A stretch of 64,000 nucleotides of DNA from Vitellaria paradoxa (taxonomy: Eukaryota; Streptophyta; Magnoliopsida; Ericales; Sapotaceae). The stretch lies in assembly GCA_019916065.1 (NCBI GenBank), contig CM034241.1:16111228-16175227 (forward strand), given 5' to 3'. A program made the translations under genes and the position numbers. Below, piece after piece: positions 31,000-43,310 of the stretch. The notes below the pieces were generated by a model. That model made no database searches. It was given only the letters and a program-made list of their open reading frames with translations, and was not told where the DNA came from. Every line of letters starts with the position of its first letter. Positions within the stretch are counted from its first letter, which is position 1.

Positions 31000-33160
31000 G
31001 AACCATAGTGATCACGTCTTGAGCCCTGCTCATCGCCCAACTCAACTATCGCTCGGCTTCTTCAACTCTGTTCGGTCAGCATTGCTCAATATGACAGGGA
31101 GACCCGAGGTCAATTACATGGTCTACTATTTATCACAATTGGTCATGAAGTACCCCTCATCAGTTGCCCCCGATTCCCCAAGTCTCATAGCAAACCTAGG
31201 GGAATCTAGTAGTTGGGAGGTTTATTAGTCGTGTGCATTTAATGCACTATAACTGCCATCATTGCACTGACATGCAAACAGCCTTGTTCCTGCAAACTGT
31301 TGCCACACGTCAATTTAGAGTTTATTCAATGTATGCATAATGACTTGACTCCCCCAATGCCTACCGTGCGGCTCCATCTAGGCCGTGCATTTCGAAATGG
31401 CCTTTTGTTTATTTATACTTGCCTTATCATTTTTTCTTTTTTACTTTGTTTCTTGCTTGAATCAATTCACCATTCTCAAGCTTCAAACCTAGTGGAATCA
31501 TCTCCTCCTTCCCTGGTACGCCATTCCTTGCTTTGCTTTGCTTCCATTTTCTTTTCATATATACTTTAGTTCCTCATCCATTGTTTGTGGTTTTAGCGGA
31601 GAAATAATAGACTTCATAACATTGTAGGGTTTATAGAGGACCCCTATTTCATAGATCTATGTGTACGCTCCTAATCTTCAAGTACTACTCTTGTAAATTA
31701 CACACTTTAGTAGCCTCTGAAGACATGGCCTCCCATCAAAAACTAATACTTCTTGAGGGAATCGATGAATCCATCCCCTTCGCGATAGTCCCGTTCAAGC
31801 GAGATTAGATACCCTTAGCTCTGCCTCGGATCGTACCCCCGAATCAGTGACAGGGAACGCCACACCTAACCCCGACTCCCAACATGAGGAAGAATCTACA
31901 TCTGGAAGGGGAGATTTTACACTTGATTGCATTAGGATTCGCTCTATGATCAATAGGCCCAAGCTTAAGAAGTTATTGAAGGTCTTTCAACCTCCAAAAC
32001 ACCTGTCATTTTGGTGCTCTACGCCCAAAGACTGGGCCTGCTCCCCCCAAATGCCTGGGGTCATCATGGGTTACAAGGCTACCCTATCAAGCGATCTTAA
32101 GTTTCCTTTGGCTCGGCCGATCAAGGAAGTCCTGGTCAGGTTGAACTTGAATCCTGCTTAGCTTGCACCGAACAATTAGAAGATTTTGGTCGACTGCACA
32201 GTAATCTGAAAGGCCGTTACCAATGAACACATCACAGCTAATGAATTCCTACACTGCTACATATGATCACCAAAGTAAGGAAAGGCTAGTTTTACTTTTC
32301 AGCTCAGGCAAAGGACTACAACCTAAAGGTCGGCTATCCTTCTTCCATCAAGCATTAAAAATATCTTTTTTCTTTATGTACAGTAACAGAATGAGAGTTC
32401 TGTCTGTGGGAGGCAGGTAGGGACAAGTTATTCCAATGCCCTCTGGCATAAAGGCGACCAAGTGATGAGGGTATACTAACCTCTCGAGCTGGGGATCAAC
32501 TCGGTCATTTACTTTCACCTTTTTTTTTTCCTTTTAGTTAAGTATATCTCTGACCTTTACACTATTACCTTGTCCAGCCAAAGCCCAACCTAAAGTGTTC
32601 GAAGGGTAAAAAGATAGGATAAAACTTGCTCAGGACTACTCCAATCATCACTTCAGCTTCTTGTTAATTGCGGAGAGCTTGGTGGAGCACATGCTCAACC
32701 CCAAACCAAGTTTGGAAACTCTTAAGTTTGAATATGAGAGGAGTAAGTTCTTTATTATTTCTATTTCTTACCTCTTTATGCACTGTTAATCTATTTCTCA
32801 GTGTAACTGTAGATACAGACGCAGCTGTTGCCAACTTCCCCAAGTCTGTCGAAGAAAATAAGTTCAACAAAGATAAATACAAGGGGTCAGGTAAGAAGTC
32901 TTCGGGGTCAGAATCAAGGCCCTTCAAAAGGACCAAGGTGATCAGCTCAGGTCTTTCGAAAGAAAGGTCTTCTGGTGCTAATCTTAGGGATGATGATTCG
33001 ATCTCGACTTTGATCAGAGAGCATTTTCACGATGTCCCTCCCTCAGATCAAGCAAGAAGCGCTTCACTCTCCTACTCTCCTAAGCAGTCTACTAGGGACC
33101 GAAACAATTCTGTCCTTAATTGTATCATAAGCTTTAATTTGAGGATTGTTATGTGAATCA
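31000..33160 (+). pseudogene. Decayed retroelement ORF (resembles PF04195 'putative gypsy type transposon')
   Basis: The stretch is less AT-rich than its surroundings and reads in broken plus-strand frames from about ATG 31724 (MASHQKLILLEGIDESIPF). At 31960-32160 I read WACSPQMPGVIMGYKATLSS, then KFPLARPIKEVLVRLNLNPA, then (after a stop) QLAPNN. This resembles the 'F.fPl.p....ll..l.l.p.QL.PNsW' block of an ORF found in many plant retroelements. The tail 32870-33060 is Lys/Ser-rich (KYKGSGKKSSGSESRPFKR), as expected for a nucleic-acid-binding extension. At least four stops or shifts interrupt it. I see no LTRs. Not a host gene, as far as I can judge. Confidence 0.45.
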
Positions 33161-33169
33161 ATACATTAA

Positions 33170-34767
33170 ATGAATGGAAATATGAATTTTCTTATAATAA
33201 TGGAAGTTTCACGTAATTGTAGATATTCAAGCCAAAAATGACAGAAATTGGATCCAAAAAAATAAATTCAGCAAGTGATTCGAACACTTGTTTGAACAGA
33301 CTCTTGTTCTAACAGTGGTCCTAACCACGGAAGGCGCAAAGGAGAAAAGAATAGAAAATTCGCTAAGTGTCAGAATTGGGTTCGAACACACATTTGAACC
33401 ATGTCTTACCCTAACATAGGTTCAAGCAACAGGAGGACAAAGATAATTGTGGAACAAGAATTTATCGAAGTGTAAAAATCTTCCTCGAACATGGGTTCGA
33501 ATAGATATTTGTTCTAACATTCATTCGATCAACAGTAGAAGAGATGAAGATTAAATCAAGGAAAAATATAAGTGTAAAAAAAAGGTTCAAACCTATGTTC
33601 CAACCATTGCTTTTTTTTTTTTTTGGTAAGTAACCATTGCTTTTTTTAATAAATGTTCTAACAACAAGAGGGGTGCCAAAGTCCAAATAAAGAAATTGAC
33701 TAAGTCCCAGAAATTGGTTCAAACACTCGCTCGAACCAGAACTTTGTTTGTACGCAAATTCGAACCAATCTACGTCTTACAAAACTTTACAATTCTATTA
33801 TGCTTTAGATGGGCAATTCGGTACTTTTGATATTCATATATATATTTGAGAGGGGAGTTGTTTCAAGGAGCACTTCAATATATACATTTCAGTTTCATTA
33901 ATTTGTCACTGAGAGAGAGAATTTTAGAGAGAGAAAGTAGATCTAACTTTCATTTCAATTGATTTCTGTTATAGAATTTCATCTTATGAGTAGAATTCTT
34001 CTATTTTCAAGTGATTTCACTTCAATTACGTGTGAGTAGATCTATTTCTTGGATTCAAGACAAGGTTTATAGTTGATTTATATATATTTCAAGGTATATG
34101 GGTTTAACGTTTCATCTTTCATGTGTTCAAGGTTCAATTTACATTTGATCTGAACTCTTTCTAATTTTGAGTTGAAATTTCAATTGAATTCTGAGTTGTA
34201 TAGTTTATGGTTCTTGCTTATAGAATGTTAGTTAGAATTGTCATTCTCTTCTAATGAATTTGTAAAGTTATTGCAAATTTTAGATTTCATATGTATGATC
34301 TATAGATTATGCATATTAGATACTTGATTTAGATTCTCAACAAGATTTTGTACTTAATTTTCTATTCAAATCAAATCTGAATTATTCCAACATGGTCTTT
34401 ACATGGAATTATCTTCTGATTTATCCTTTTGAGGTGTAGATTAGGCAATTTAAATTCTTGAAATTTTATATAAATCACTGTAAACTTGTTTTGGGTCCAA
34501 AACTTTCACTAAATTGTTTAACACAAAGTTCAAACCAATTCACCATTTTCAAATCCAAACACAACTTCTACCATTCTTTGTGAGATCGATTTTGCTTGAG
34601 AATTTTCCAAATTAGTTTGTTCCTTAATTTTTTTTTATTTATTTATTTTTTTTTTTTTTTTTGGGCTTAAGGCTCTCTGTGGACACAATTACTTACCGGT
34701 TATTGTGCTTCAACTAACACCCTGCACTTGGAGTTAAGTAAATATTGATTTACATTGGACGAGTAAG
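33170..34767 (+). repeat. LTR of gypsy fragment 1, with ~115-bp tandem repeat (boundaries approximate)
   Basis: About five units, each holding GGTTCGAACA-like words, a second GAAC word and CTAACA, run from about 33240 to 33760. A TATA-type region (ATATATATATTTGAG, about 33836) and GAGAGAGAG leader words follow. The 3' end, near TGCACTTGGAGTTAAG, is like plant Athila/Tat LTR ends. I could not fix the left edge. Reading frame 33462-33722 is a shadow of the repeats. Confidence 0.55.
33602..33640 (-). mobile_element. Second ultra-short LINE-tail insertion, TSD AACCATTGC
   Basis: AACCATTGC at 33602-33610 and 33632-33640 brackets a T14 run followed by GGTAAGT. On the minus strand this is ACTTACC plus poly(A), the same terminal sequence as the insertion at 15374-15390. 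It sits inside the gypsy LTR repeats. Confidence 0.65.
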
Positions 34768-34795
34768 CACTTTCGACGTCGTTACTGGTGAGTTT
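34768..34795 (+). other. Degenerate primer binding region of gypsy fragment 1
   Basis: CTTTCGACGTCGTTACTGG resembles the TGGCGCCGTTGCCGGGGA sequence that follows Athila/Tat LTRs (tRNA-Asp-type primer site), with C-to-T type decay. It lies between the LTR end and the leader of the gag at 35236. Confidence 0.5.
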
Positions 34796-35159
34796 TTATG
34801 CAACAGTGAATGAACTTTTTAAAAGCTCAGCTAGATTGATCTTTACCACAATTTACAACGATGGGATACACCAATTTGGATAACCCCATTCCATTTTCTT
34901 TTAAATCTTTGTTTGGTTGCTATGTAGTGATTGAAATAAGTTAGAATTGATAAAAATAATTGCTACACCTGTGCATTTCTTGCATCTTGTGCATGCATCT
35001 TAGATCAAGTAGAATTAACCAATCTATCTTGAATCCTAAGCCATAACCTATAGAAGAGTTAATTGAGTTTTCAATAACTTCGTCATCCACATCATCTGAA
35101 CCACATTCACTTACATCTTTTGTTTCTACTAATTTAGCACATCTTATGAAGAATTTAGG

Positions 35160-35660
35160 AGCAAATGGTCAAACGGGCTAAAAGGTTGATACACCTTTAG
35201 ATGTACGACCATTGAGAGACTTACTGCATCCAGTGTGACAAACTACTCCATCATGCACTATGCTTCCTCTAAATCAGAGGAATTTCACTTTCAAACCTGG
35301 AACCATTCAATTGTTGCCTATTTTTCATGGAATGGAATCTGAAAATCCCTACACATATATGAAAGAATTTAAGGAAGTTTGTGCAACTTGCATTGACCAA
35401 AATGCCAATGAGGAAACCGTTCAATTGCAGTTGTTCCCATTCTTCCTAAAGGACAAGGCCAAAATATGGCTAAACTCCTTGAGACCTCGCTTCATTGGTA
35501 CATGAGAGAAATGCAAGCGGAGTTTCTTAAACAGTATTTTCCAACTCATAGGACATTGACCATGTAAAAACAAATCATGAATTTTACATGCCAACCCATG
35601 AGTCATTTAGTTGGGCATAGGAGAGATTTAAAGATTTGTGCATGATTGGACTTCAATTGT
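35160..35660 (+). pseudogene. Athila-like Ty3-gypsy gag fragment 1
   Basis: The frame 35260-35505 reads NFTFKPGTIQLLPIFHGMES, then NPYTYMKEFKEVC and LKDKAKIWLNSLRPRFIGT, a clear retrotransposon gag (PF03732-type) start. The 'f.lkp..iq.LP.FhG.e.enPy.hlkeFeevC' pattern is that of plant Athila-type gypsy elements. After a frameshift near 35505 it continues with EMQAEFLKQYFP. It breaks off near 35660, where another gypsy LTR seems to begin. The opposite-strand frame 35421-35606 is a shadow. Confidence 0.8.
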
Positions 35661-37045
35661 TACACATTTATCCATATAATTACACCTTTCCATAACACAT
35701 AAATGATATAAAAACTTTATTTTGTGCAGAGTTCATCCTCATTACTCAAATATGAAATATATGTTGATTTTTATCAGTGTAAAGTGATTTAAGCGACATT
35801 AAAGCTATAATACAAAAGGATCAAATCATCAACCTGTAAGTCTTAGAAGTAGAAAATTGTATTCAAATATCAAATTGGCCCATTCAAATATTGTTGGTGA
35901 GTGAAACAAATTTTGGAGGGAATAACATATTCGAATATAGCTTCACAGCATCCAAATGATTAGTTGTTTCTTAGCAACATCTTCCATATGACGTCAACTT
36001 CCCCATGTGATGAAGATCTTGAAATCCAGGAAGGGCAAATCTGTAACTAAATGGCAATTACTGTGCAAAATAGAGAAGTCTCGAAAAGAATTAGAAGAGA
36101 AAAGGAGATATAGTTAACATCACATGACACACAATGTGGGGGATTAGTTATTTTTAGAGAATTAGAATTCCTTGAAAAAAAATCAATTTCTGTAGAGAGA
36201 GAGCTCTGGTTTTTCAATTCTATTTAAACTTTGAATTTTAATTTTCAAATTTAAAGTATTATAATCAGATTTCAATTGTCAAGTAATTTCAATTTTAGAT
36301 TTTAATGTCTTCATTTTAGATTTCTATCTCTATTCTTAATTTTCTAAATATAATCGGCTAAGTGTTCTTGGGCTAAGCCAAAGACAATGTCCTTTCCAAT
36401 GATTCTCAACATGCCGAGCTTCATGGTTTTATTTTGAGTCCTTCAATTGCTAATTTAATTTGTATCTAAATACTTTAGAAATCATTGATTCAAGACTCAA
36501 TTGGCATTGGTTTGTATATCTTATCGATAAGTCCATAGGTGTTACTTAATCTAGAACCCTCATGACAATCTTATATGTGAGTTGCCAGACCTAGAACTCC
36601 TATTGTTCTTAAGTTATGTTATGCACATCAAGTGTTTGATCCATGGTTTGTTTCAATTGAAATTAATTTTCTCAAAATCAGAACAAATCGAATTGGTAAC
36701 TTATAGAGTCTTGGCATCTGAGATTGATCTGGATGGCATTGGAATTGTCTTGCCCAATTTTTTGCTATCAGATTTTAGTTAAATTCAGCTCTTATCTCAA
36801 ACAGCATTTCAAAAACCATCAACATTTCCAAACTAGATTTTTGCTTCTATTTTAAATTCATGTGAGTCATATTTTTACTGCTTTAATCCATTGGAATAAA
36901 CCATGACTTTGCCTCCTAGATCCTTGTGGAATTTGACCTAGTGCTCACCAGTTTATTATGCTTCACTCACACCTTGCACCTGGGGAAGTTTGTCTCGATT
37001 TTTCCTACTCGAAACGCTTAAATTAGAATTCATAATTGAGAGTGA
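35660..37045 (+). repeat. LTR of gypsy fragment 2 (boundaries approximate)
   Basis: The 3' end is marked by CCTTGTGGAATTTGACC, GCACCTGGGGAAG and the primer site that follows. The body is AT-rich and non-coding with GAGAGAGAGCTC leader words near 36197. The left edge is not resolved. Frame 36582-36782 has no motif. Confidence 0.5.
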
Positions 37046-37065
37046 GGTAATTAAGCAACAAGCAC

Positions 37066-37086
37066 AATTTTGGTGCCATTACCGAA
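37066..37086 (+). other. Primer binding region of gypsy fragment 2 (tRNA-Asp type)
   Basis: TTTTGGTGCCATTACCG is a lightly decayed TTTTGGCGCCGTTGCCG, the stretch after the LTR in plant Athila/Tat elements. The changes are transition-type, as expected for methylated DNA. Confidence 0.65.
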
Positions 37087-37399
37087 AATCTTCAAGAAGC
37101 AATGGTGTCTTAAATCTGTGAAGCAATTAGCAGCAATACTCACCACCATTTTCAACGACAGAGCTGCTCAATTCTTTGGGTAGCTTTATTCCATCTTTGC
37201 TTATATTTTTATAGGCATTAGTTTTAGTGATGCAATTCCTGCATCTAATCTCTGAATTTTTAAATTTATTGGCTGTAATCTGTTAGAGGAGAATAGGGTT
37301 GATTTCTGTGTGAATTAGTGGATAATTGTGAAATTGGGAGGTTAGGTTGGAGTTGTTTCAAATCTAAAATTCTGTGCATACTTTTAAGGTCTCGTAGAC

Positions 37400-40220
37400 T
37401 TGTTGGAGTTAATTTTGAAGTTCGTACTCCATCTTCTTGCTAAATTAATTGAACCTACATCATCAACTGGATTATCTGAATCTTCTATTACACATATGGA
37501 CCTACCAATACCACCTGCTTTGCCGAAAGAAAGTGTTCAAGGAGAGAATGATCAAATTGATCAAAATATTCTTTGGTCTCTCTGTGAGTACCTTCATCCA
37601 GCTAGATAAACCACACAATCTTGCATTGTACTTCCAATTGGGCATCAAAATTTTCAGTTCAAGCCTGGTAAAATTTAGCTTTTGCCCACCTCGCATGGCA
37701 TGGACTCAAAGAATCCTTATATGCATATGAAAGAATTTGAAGATATTTGTGGAACTTATATGGATATAAATGCTAATATGAATATGGTTCATCTCAAGTT
37801 GTTTTCATTTTCATTGAAAGACAAAGCGAAAATGCGGTTGAATTCACTTGAGCCTAGATCAATAAGAATTTGGAGAGATATGCAAACTATATTTTTAAAT
37901 AAGTATTTTCCTGCTAATAGAATGGTGATTCTTTAACAACAAATCATGAAATTTTGTGTGTAAGCCTAATGAAACATTTACACAAGCATGGAAAAGGTTT
38001 AAGGAGTTATTACAAGCTTGTCCTCATCATGGATTTGAGTCTCGAAGAATAGTCAATTTTTTCATAATGTATTAACTTCTAACTTGAAAATGCTTGTTGC
38101 AACCATGTGTAGTGGTGAATTTTATGACAAGACTAGTGAAGAGGCTTTGCATTTTTTTGATTCATTAGCTGAAAATACTAAGCAATGGGAGGTAGTTTCC
38201 CTATCTTTTTCTGAAATTTCTAATAGTTCATATACTAGAGGCAAGTTCCATATTAGTAAAACAGATGATCTTGGAGCTTGGTTAACTATTCTTTCAAGGA
38301 AGGCTGAGTTATTAGAGCTAAAGAAGCAAGCATTGAAGGAAAATGAAGTAAGGTGGGTGATGTGTGTAACCTCAGATCATTAGACAGATGATTGTCCCAT
38401 ACTTCCAGCTTTTAACGAGGTTCTTTATGGTCAAGTAAACCTCACACCAGCTGTAAAACCTTTCCATTCAAACTAAAGGGTGAACACTTATACTCAAGGA
38501 AGCAATTCCTACTCAAATAACTATAACTCTAGGTACAAAAATCATTCTAATCTTTCTTGGAAAGCTGAGGCACAAAATCAACAATACTAGCCCAATAACC
38601 ACCGCAATCTCAATCATTTCCTTCTCAACCTTTCTAACCTCAACCGAACCTCAATCCCTATCAACTACCTCACAAGAGATCATTGGAAAATACCTTGCAG
38701 CAATTTATGCAAGGGCAAATTAGAACCAATGATCAGAATTTAAAGTTCCAAGAGCAAACAAATAAAGCAATAGAGGACATTCGAAGTCAATTATCTAAGC
38801 TCACTCAAGCTTTAACTATTAGGGAATCAGGAAAGCTTCCATCTTAGCTAAAACCAAATCCTATAGGTTAAGTGCATCTTAGTGAATCATCATCATCTGG
38901 TGCCAATGGAAATTTGGAGCATATACAAGCTGTATCAACATTGAGAAGTGGTAAATAGATTGTGAAACCAAACTCTATCCCACTTGAGGAAGAAAATGAG
39001 AAAGATATGAAGGAAAATGAAGAGCAGATGGGAAGAACAAGCTAGACAGCAAAGAAGAATCAGAGCAAAAAGAGAAGCTGAGCAATGAAGAGCAAAAAAT
39101 CAGAATTCAGAGGGAAAAGCTAGTAATTGCTGAAAATAAAAATGAATTTTTTGAAAATAAAACTGAAGTTTCTGATGAAAATCAATTTGAAAAGAGTGAA
39201 AAAGTTTCTAAAAGTAAAAAGATTTCAAAAGAAACCAAAATGGACAAATCTGAATTTGTTGCAAAACTTTCTTTTCCTCAAAGATTGAAAAAGAACAATA
39301 AAGAGAATTTAAATTTTGACATTTATGAGATTTTCAAATAAGTCAGAATCAATATTCCTTTACTTGATGCCATCAAACAAAACCCATCTTATGAAAAATT
39401 TTTGGAAGATTTGTGTACTGTGAAAAGGAAATTGAATGTCAAGGAAAAAGCATTTTTAACTAAACAAGTGAGTTCCATGTTACAATTTAAAACTTCACGT
39501 AAATATAAATATCTAGGGTGCCCTACTACTGCTTGCATAATTGGGACCTAAAAGGTAGATCAAGCCTTGTTGGATTTGGATACAAATGTTAATCTTTTAC
39601 CATTCATTGTTTACCAATAGCTTGGGTTGGGGGAACTTAGACCCACTATAGTGACATTACAACTAGCTAATAGGTTTGTCAAAGTCCCTAGGGGTATTAT
39701 GGGGGATGTCTTAATTCAAGTGGACCATTTTTATTTTTTAGTGGACTTTATAGTGCTAAACACTCAGCCCATTTAAGTGAACCAACTAGCTGTACCTGTC
39801 ATCCTAAGAAGACCCTTTTTGGCCACTTCAAATGCTTTGATAAATTGTAGAACCAGAGTCATCAAGTTCTCCTTTAGCAACATGACCATTGAGAAAAATA
39901 TTTTCAAAATGACCAAATAGTCTAGTGATTATGAAAAGTTAATAGAAGTTGATTTAATTCAAACCATCACACAAGAACACTTTGATAGAGAGTATCGAGA
40001 TGATCCCTTGGAGAAAGCCTTAGTCAATAGTGAGCAAGTAGATTTTCTAGCTAATTGTGACTTAGAGAATTTTGGTGAAGGAGAATTGGAGGAAATGGTA
40101 GGTTCTATGCTGTTAATGAATCAGTGTAGGCTTACTTTTAAACCTTTAGAGCTGCTAGTAGTCAAGCTTTTATCATCCTTTGAGAAGCTACCAATACTGA
40201 GAGAAAACTATACAATTCAT
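37400..40220 (+). pseudogene. Athila-like gypsy gag and aspartic protease remnant 2
   Basis: Broken plus-strand frames give gag (37682-37936: HGMDSKNPYMHMKEFEDIC, LKDKAKMRLNSLEPRS, FLNKYFPANR). The gag C-terminal part follows (38084-38383: MCSGEFYDKTSEEALHFF, SRKAELLELKKQALK). Glu/Lys-rich linker runs 38900-39350. A protease-like segment near 39500-39860 reads LDLDTNVNLLP (usual LDLGASVNLLP), QLGLGELRP, VPRGIMGD, VDHFYFLVDF and RPFLATSNALINCR. A final piece (40008-40223) has LTFKPLELL, the run-up to RT. No RT follows: the element ends at the TAA-rich block. Several stops show it is dead. Confidence 0.8.
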
Positions 40221-40269
40221 TAAACTATACAATAAAATTATCAATTGAATAACGGTGTTAATTATACTG

Positions 40270-42850
40270 TCGTGACACTAATAACTAAATTACTTATTAA
40301 AATATTTTTAAAGATTATTGTAACTAGATTAGTTAAATTAATATAATGGATATTTTATTCATGAATTATTTTTAATAAATAATGTAATTAAATTATATTT
40401 AATATATTTTATAATAACTGAATTTATAATATTAAATAATAATAGTAATAATAATATTAAATTATAATAATAATTTTAATAGTAATAATAATATTAATAG
40501 TGAAATTAAATTAGTTAAAATAATAATAACGCACAAACCTCTAATCAGAATAAAAATAATAGTAATAGTAATAATGATATTTAATAATAATAGTACTAAT
40601 AATATTAATGACAAGAATAATATTGAATAATAGTAGTAATGGTAATAATAATATTAAATTATAGTAATTAAAAATAATATTAATAATAAGAATAATATTA
40701 AATAATAAAGTAGTAATAATATTGACCGACCCTAAAATGTGTTCGGGTTCCATCTCTTAAGTGCAAGAGGGCAGTCGTAGTTTTACTCGGTGAGAACCGA
40801 GGTCATCTCCACATGAAGGACTTTGTTAAAAACTCTAAACTTGTTCACAAAATTTATTAATAAAACTCAGTTTTTGTCTTAGGCTCTAAATGAATTAAAT
40901 ATTAATTAAAGGAATTCAATTTAATTTTAAAGTGCAAACAAACAATCTACTCTAAATTTTAAAGCAAATAAATCAACTCAGAAATTAAATTAAATAACAA
41001 GCACAATATTAAAGAGGTTATTGATCCAACTTTTAATTCCAGGTAGTTCACTACTTCACTATGGGATGTTTGGGTTCAAATCTGAATTAGGGGTTTGTTC
41101 AAAAAAATATTGAGAACGTTTTAACCAAAAACCAGTACCAATGATTTCAACGGATATGGTTAAAGACTTTTGTTTTCAAAAGTTTTTCAAACAAACGAAA
41201 TCAGATTTGAATTCGAATCCTATTTTTAATTTGTTTGAAAATATTAAACCAGTTGTAATCGAAAACCCATACTAGTGATTTCAGCGAATGTGGTTAAAGG
41301 CTTTCGTCTTCGAATGCTTTCGAAACAAATTAAAATAAGTTTAAAAAATAGTAGATCCCTACACATGTGTTTTTGCAAACCATGCGAAGGGTCTACGCGC
41401 AACCCATAGTGTGTCATGAACTACCTTTCCTTGATTCGTTGAATCAAGAACTAGGGTTTTTTACACTAACATAACTTTAAACGAAACGAAATGAAAGCAA
41501 TCAACAAACTCAAATTTAATAGATCTAATGAAAAAAAACAATGAAACAACATTATTAAAAGCAAAAACAAAAGTAAACGTACTCTGAAATCGAATCCGAA
41601 ACGTAAGAATGACAATAACTGTTGTACAAAGCCTACGCAAACTCCAAAAAGTCTTCAAACCATTCTACGAATATTAAAAATCTCTAAAAACTATCTAAAA
41701 CTCTAAAAAAAAAGTGAAAACTAAAGTAGGGCTCTCATTTGGTTCGGCCGTGCAATAGGGTTTTTAAAGGGGATACAAGGAAACCCTAAAAGATGAGAAT
41801 TAAACTTGCGTGCCCAGCATACTGTGGTCCGGACCATTTGGGTGGGGGTCCAGACCACAGAACCTTGATTCCCCAAATTCTGCTTCCTCTTGAAATTGTC
41901 TCTTTCTTCTGATAATTTTCTGTCCTCAATTCCAAACGCGATTTTGACCTCGAAGACAATTGATTCAGGCTTCGAATAAAACACAAAAGTTGTAACCCTT
42001 TGAGTCTTCTTTCCAACCCAAAAAGAATCAAGTCAATCTGAATTATGAGTGAAAAGATATGGTCAAAATACTGATAGGGTGTCAAGCTAGAACTTCAACT
42101 GCACACCACTTTACCCATCTTGAACTTCAGACCATTTTTTCCTCCTCGACAACCACTTTCATCGCTGCTAATCTCAATTATTTCACCCTTTTCCCTGCAA
42201 TTAAGAAGATAGAAGCTATAAGTAATAAAATAATGGTAAAACTCCAAAGTTAATTACTTAAATGTATCAATGAATGTCAAAATGTAGAGTTTGTAATTAC
42301 ACTTTTCAAGTGTAATCAAATATCAAATAATTATAGTAATAATAATATAAATTATAAGAATAATATTAAATCATTTTAATTGTAATAATAATATTAAGTA
42401 TTTTTAATATTAATAATAATATTAAATTATAATAATATTTATAATAATAAATAATATTAAATTATAATAGTAGAAATAATAATATTAATAATAAGAATAA
42501 TATTAAATTGTAATAAGAATAATAGTAATAATAATAGAAGTAATAATATTAATAATAAGAACAATATTAAATAATTTTAATAGTAATGATAATGGTAATA
42601 GTAATATTAAGTAGTAATAACAATATTAATAGTAAGAAATAATATTAAATAATTTTAATAGTAATAATAATATTAAATTATAATAACAATAATAGTAATA
42701 ATAATAACATTAAATAATTTTAATAGTAATAATAATGTTAGTCGTGAAATCAAATTAGTTAAATTAATAATAATACACAAACCTCTAATAAGAATAATAT
42801 TAATAATATAAATGTAACAGTTTAAGATATTATTATTAATTTAATCTTAA
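40270..42850. repeat. TAA-rich simple-sequence block, split by a solo LTR
   Basis: From about 40270 to 40722 and from 42319 to about 42850 the DNA is nearly all A/T, built of TAATAA and AATATTAA words. It was one block before the solo LTR entered. No gene is possible here; the frame 40541-40753 is repeat-derived. Confidence 0.85.
40723..42318 (-). mobile_element. Solo LTR (~1.6 kb) with TSD AATAT
   Basis: On the minus strand it starts TGATTACACTTGAAAAGTG and ends GGGTCGGTCA. AATAT lies on both sides (40718-40722 and 42319-42323). It is the reverse-oriented relative of the LTR at 6052-7790 and shares the GGTCCGGACC-type block (about 41825-41850) and the TCTTTTAGGGTTTCC block. It has two of the ~125-133-bp repeat units rather than three. 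Frames 41461-41658, 41721-42085 and 42059-42253 are LTR sequence. Confidence 0.85.
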
Positions 42851-43086
42851 ATCAAATAATAATATTATTGTAGTCATATTGAACTTGTGCTTCCATATCT
42901 CCTCTACATACCATCATGACTCCTCCGTATCTAGACGAGATATGACAGTCTTGGCAGCATCTAAATGAGATATGGAATGGAATTTCTCAATATAGCTATA
43001 ACATTAATAAAATAAATCTTGAATTCAAGCCAATCGAAATTATTACTTTGCCTCAATCCAATCTAATAATAATAATCCAATCTAAT

Positions 43087-43310
43087 CCAAATCCAAATTT
43101 AATACAAATAGGTAAACAACAATCCAATCCAATTTAATATTTTTATAACCTCGACCCAATCCAAATCCAAATTTAATCCAAATAGGTAAACAACAATTCA
43201 ATCCAATTTAATATTTTCATTACTTGGGCCCAATCCAAATCCAAATTTAATCAATTAGATAATCAATAAATAAATGAAAGAAATTGAATGTAGAAACAAG
43301 TTATGAAACA
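43087..43310. repeat. 74-bp tandem repeat, about 2.7 copies
   Basis: CCAAATCCAAATTTAAT begins at 43087, 43161 and 43235. Each of the first two units continues with CAAATAGGTAAACAACAAT and CCAATTTAATATTTT. Confidence 0.85.
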
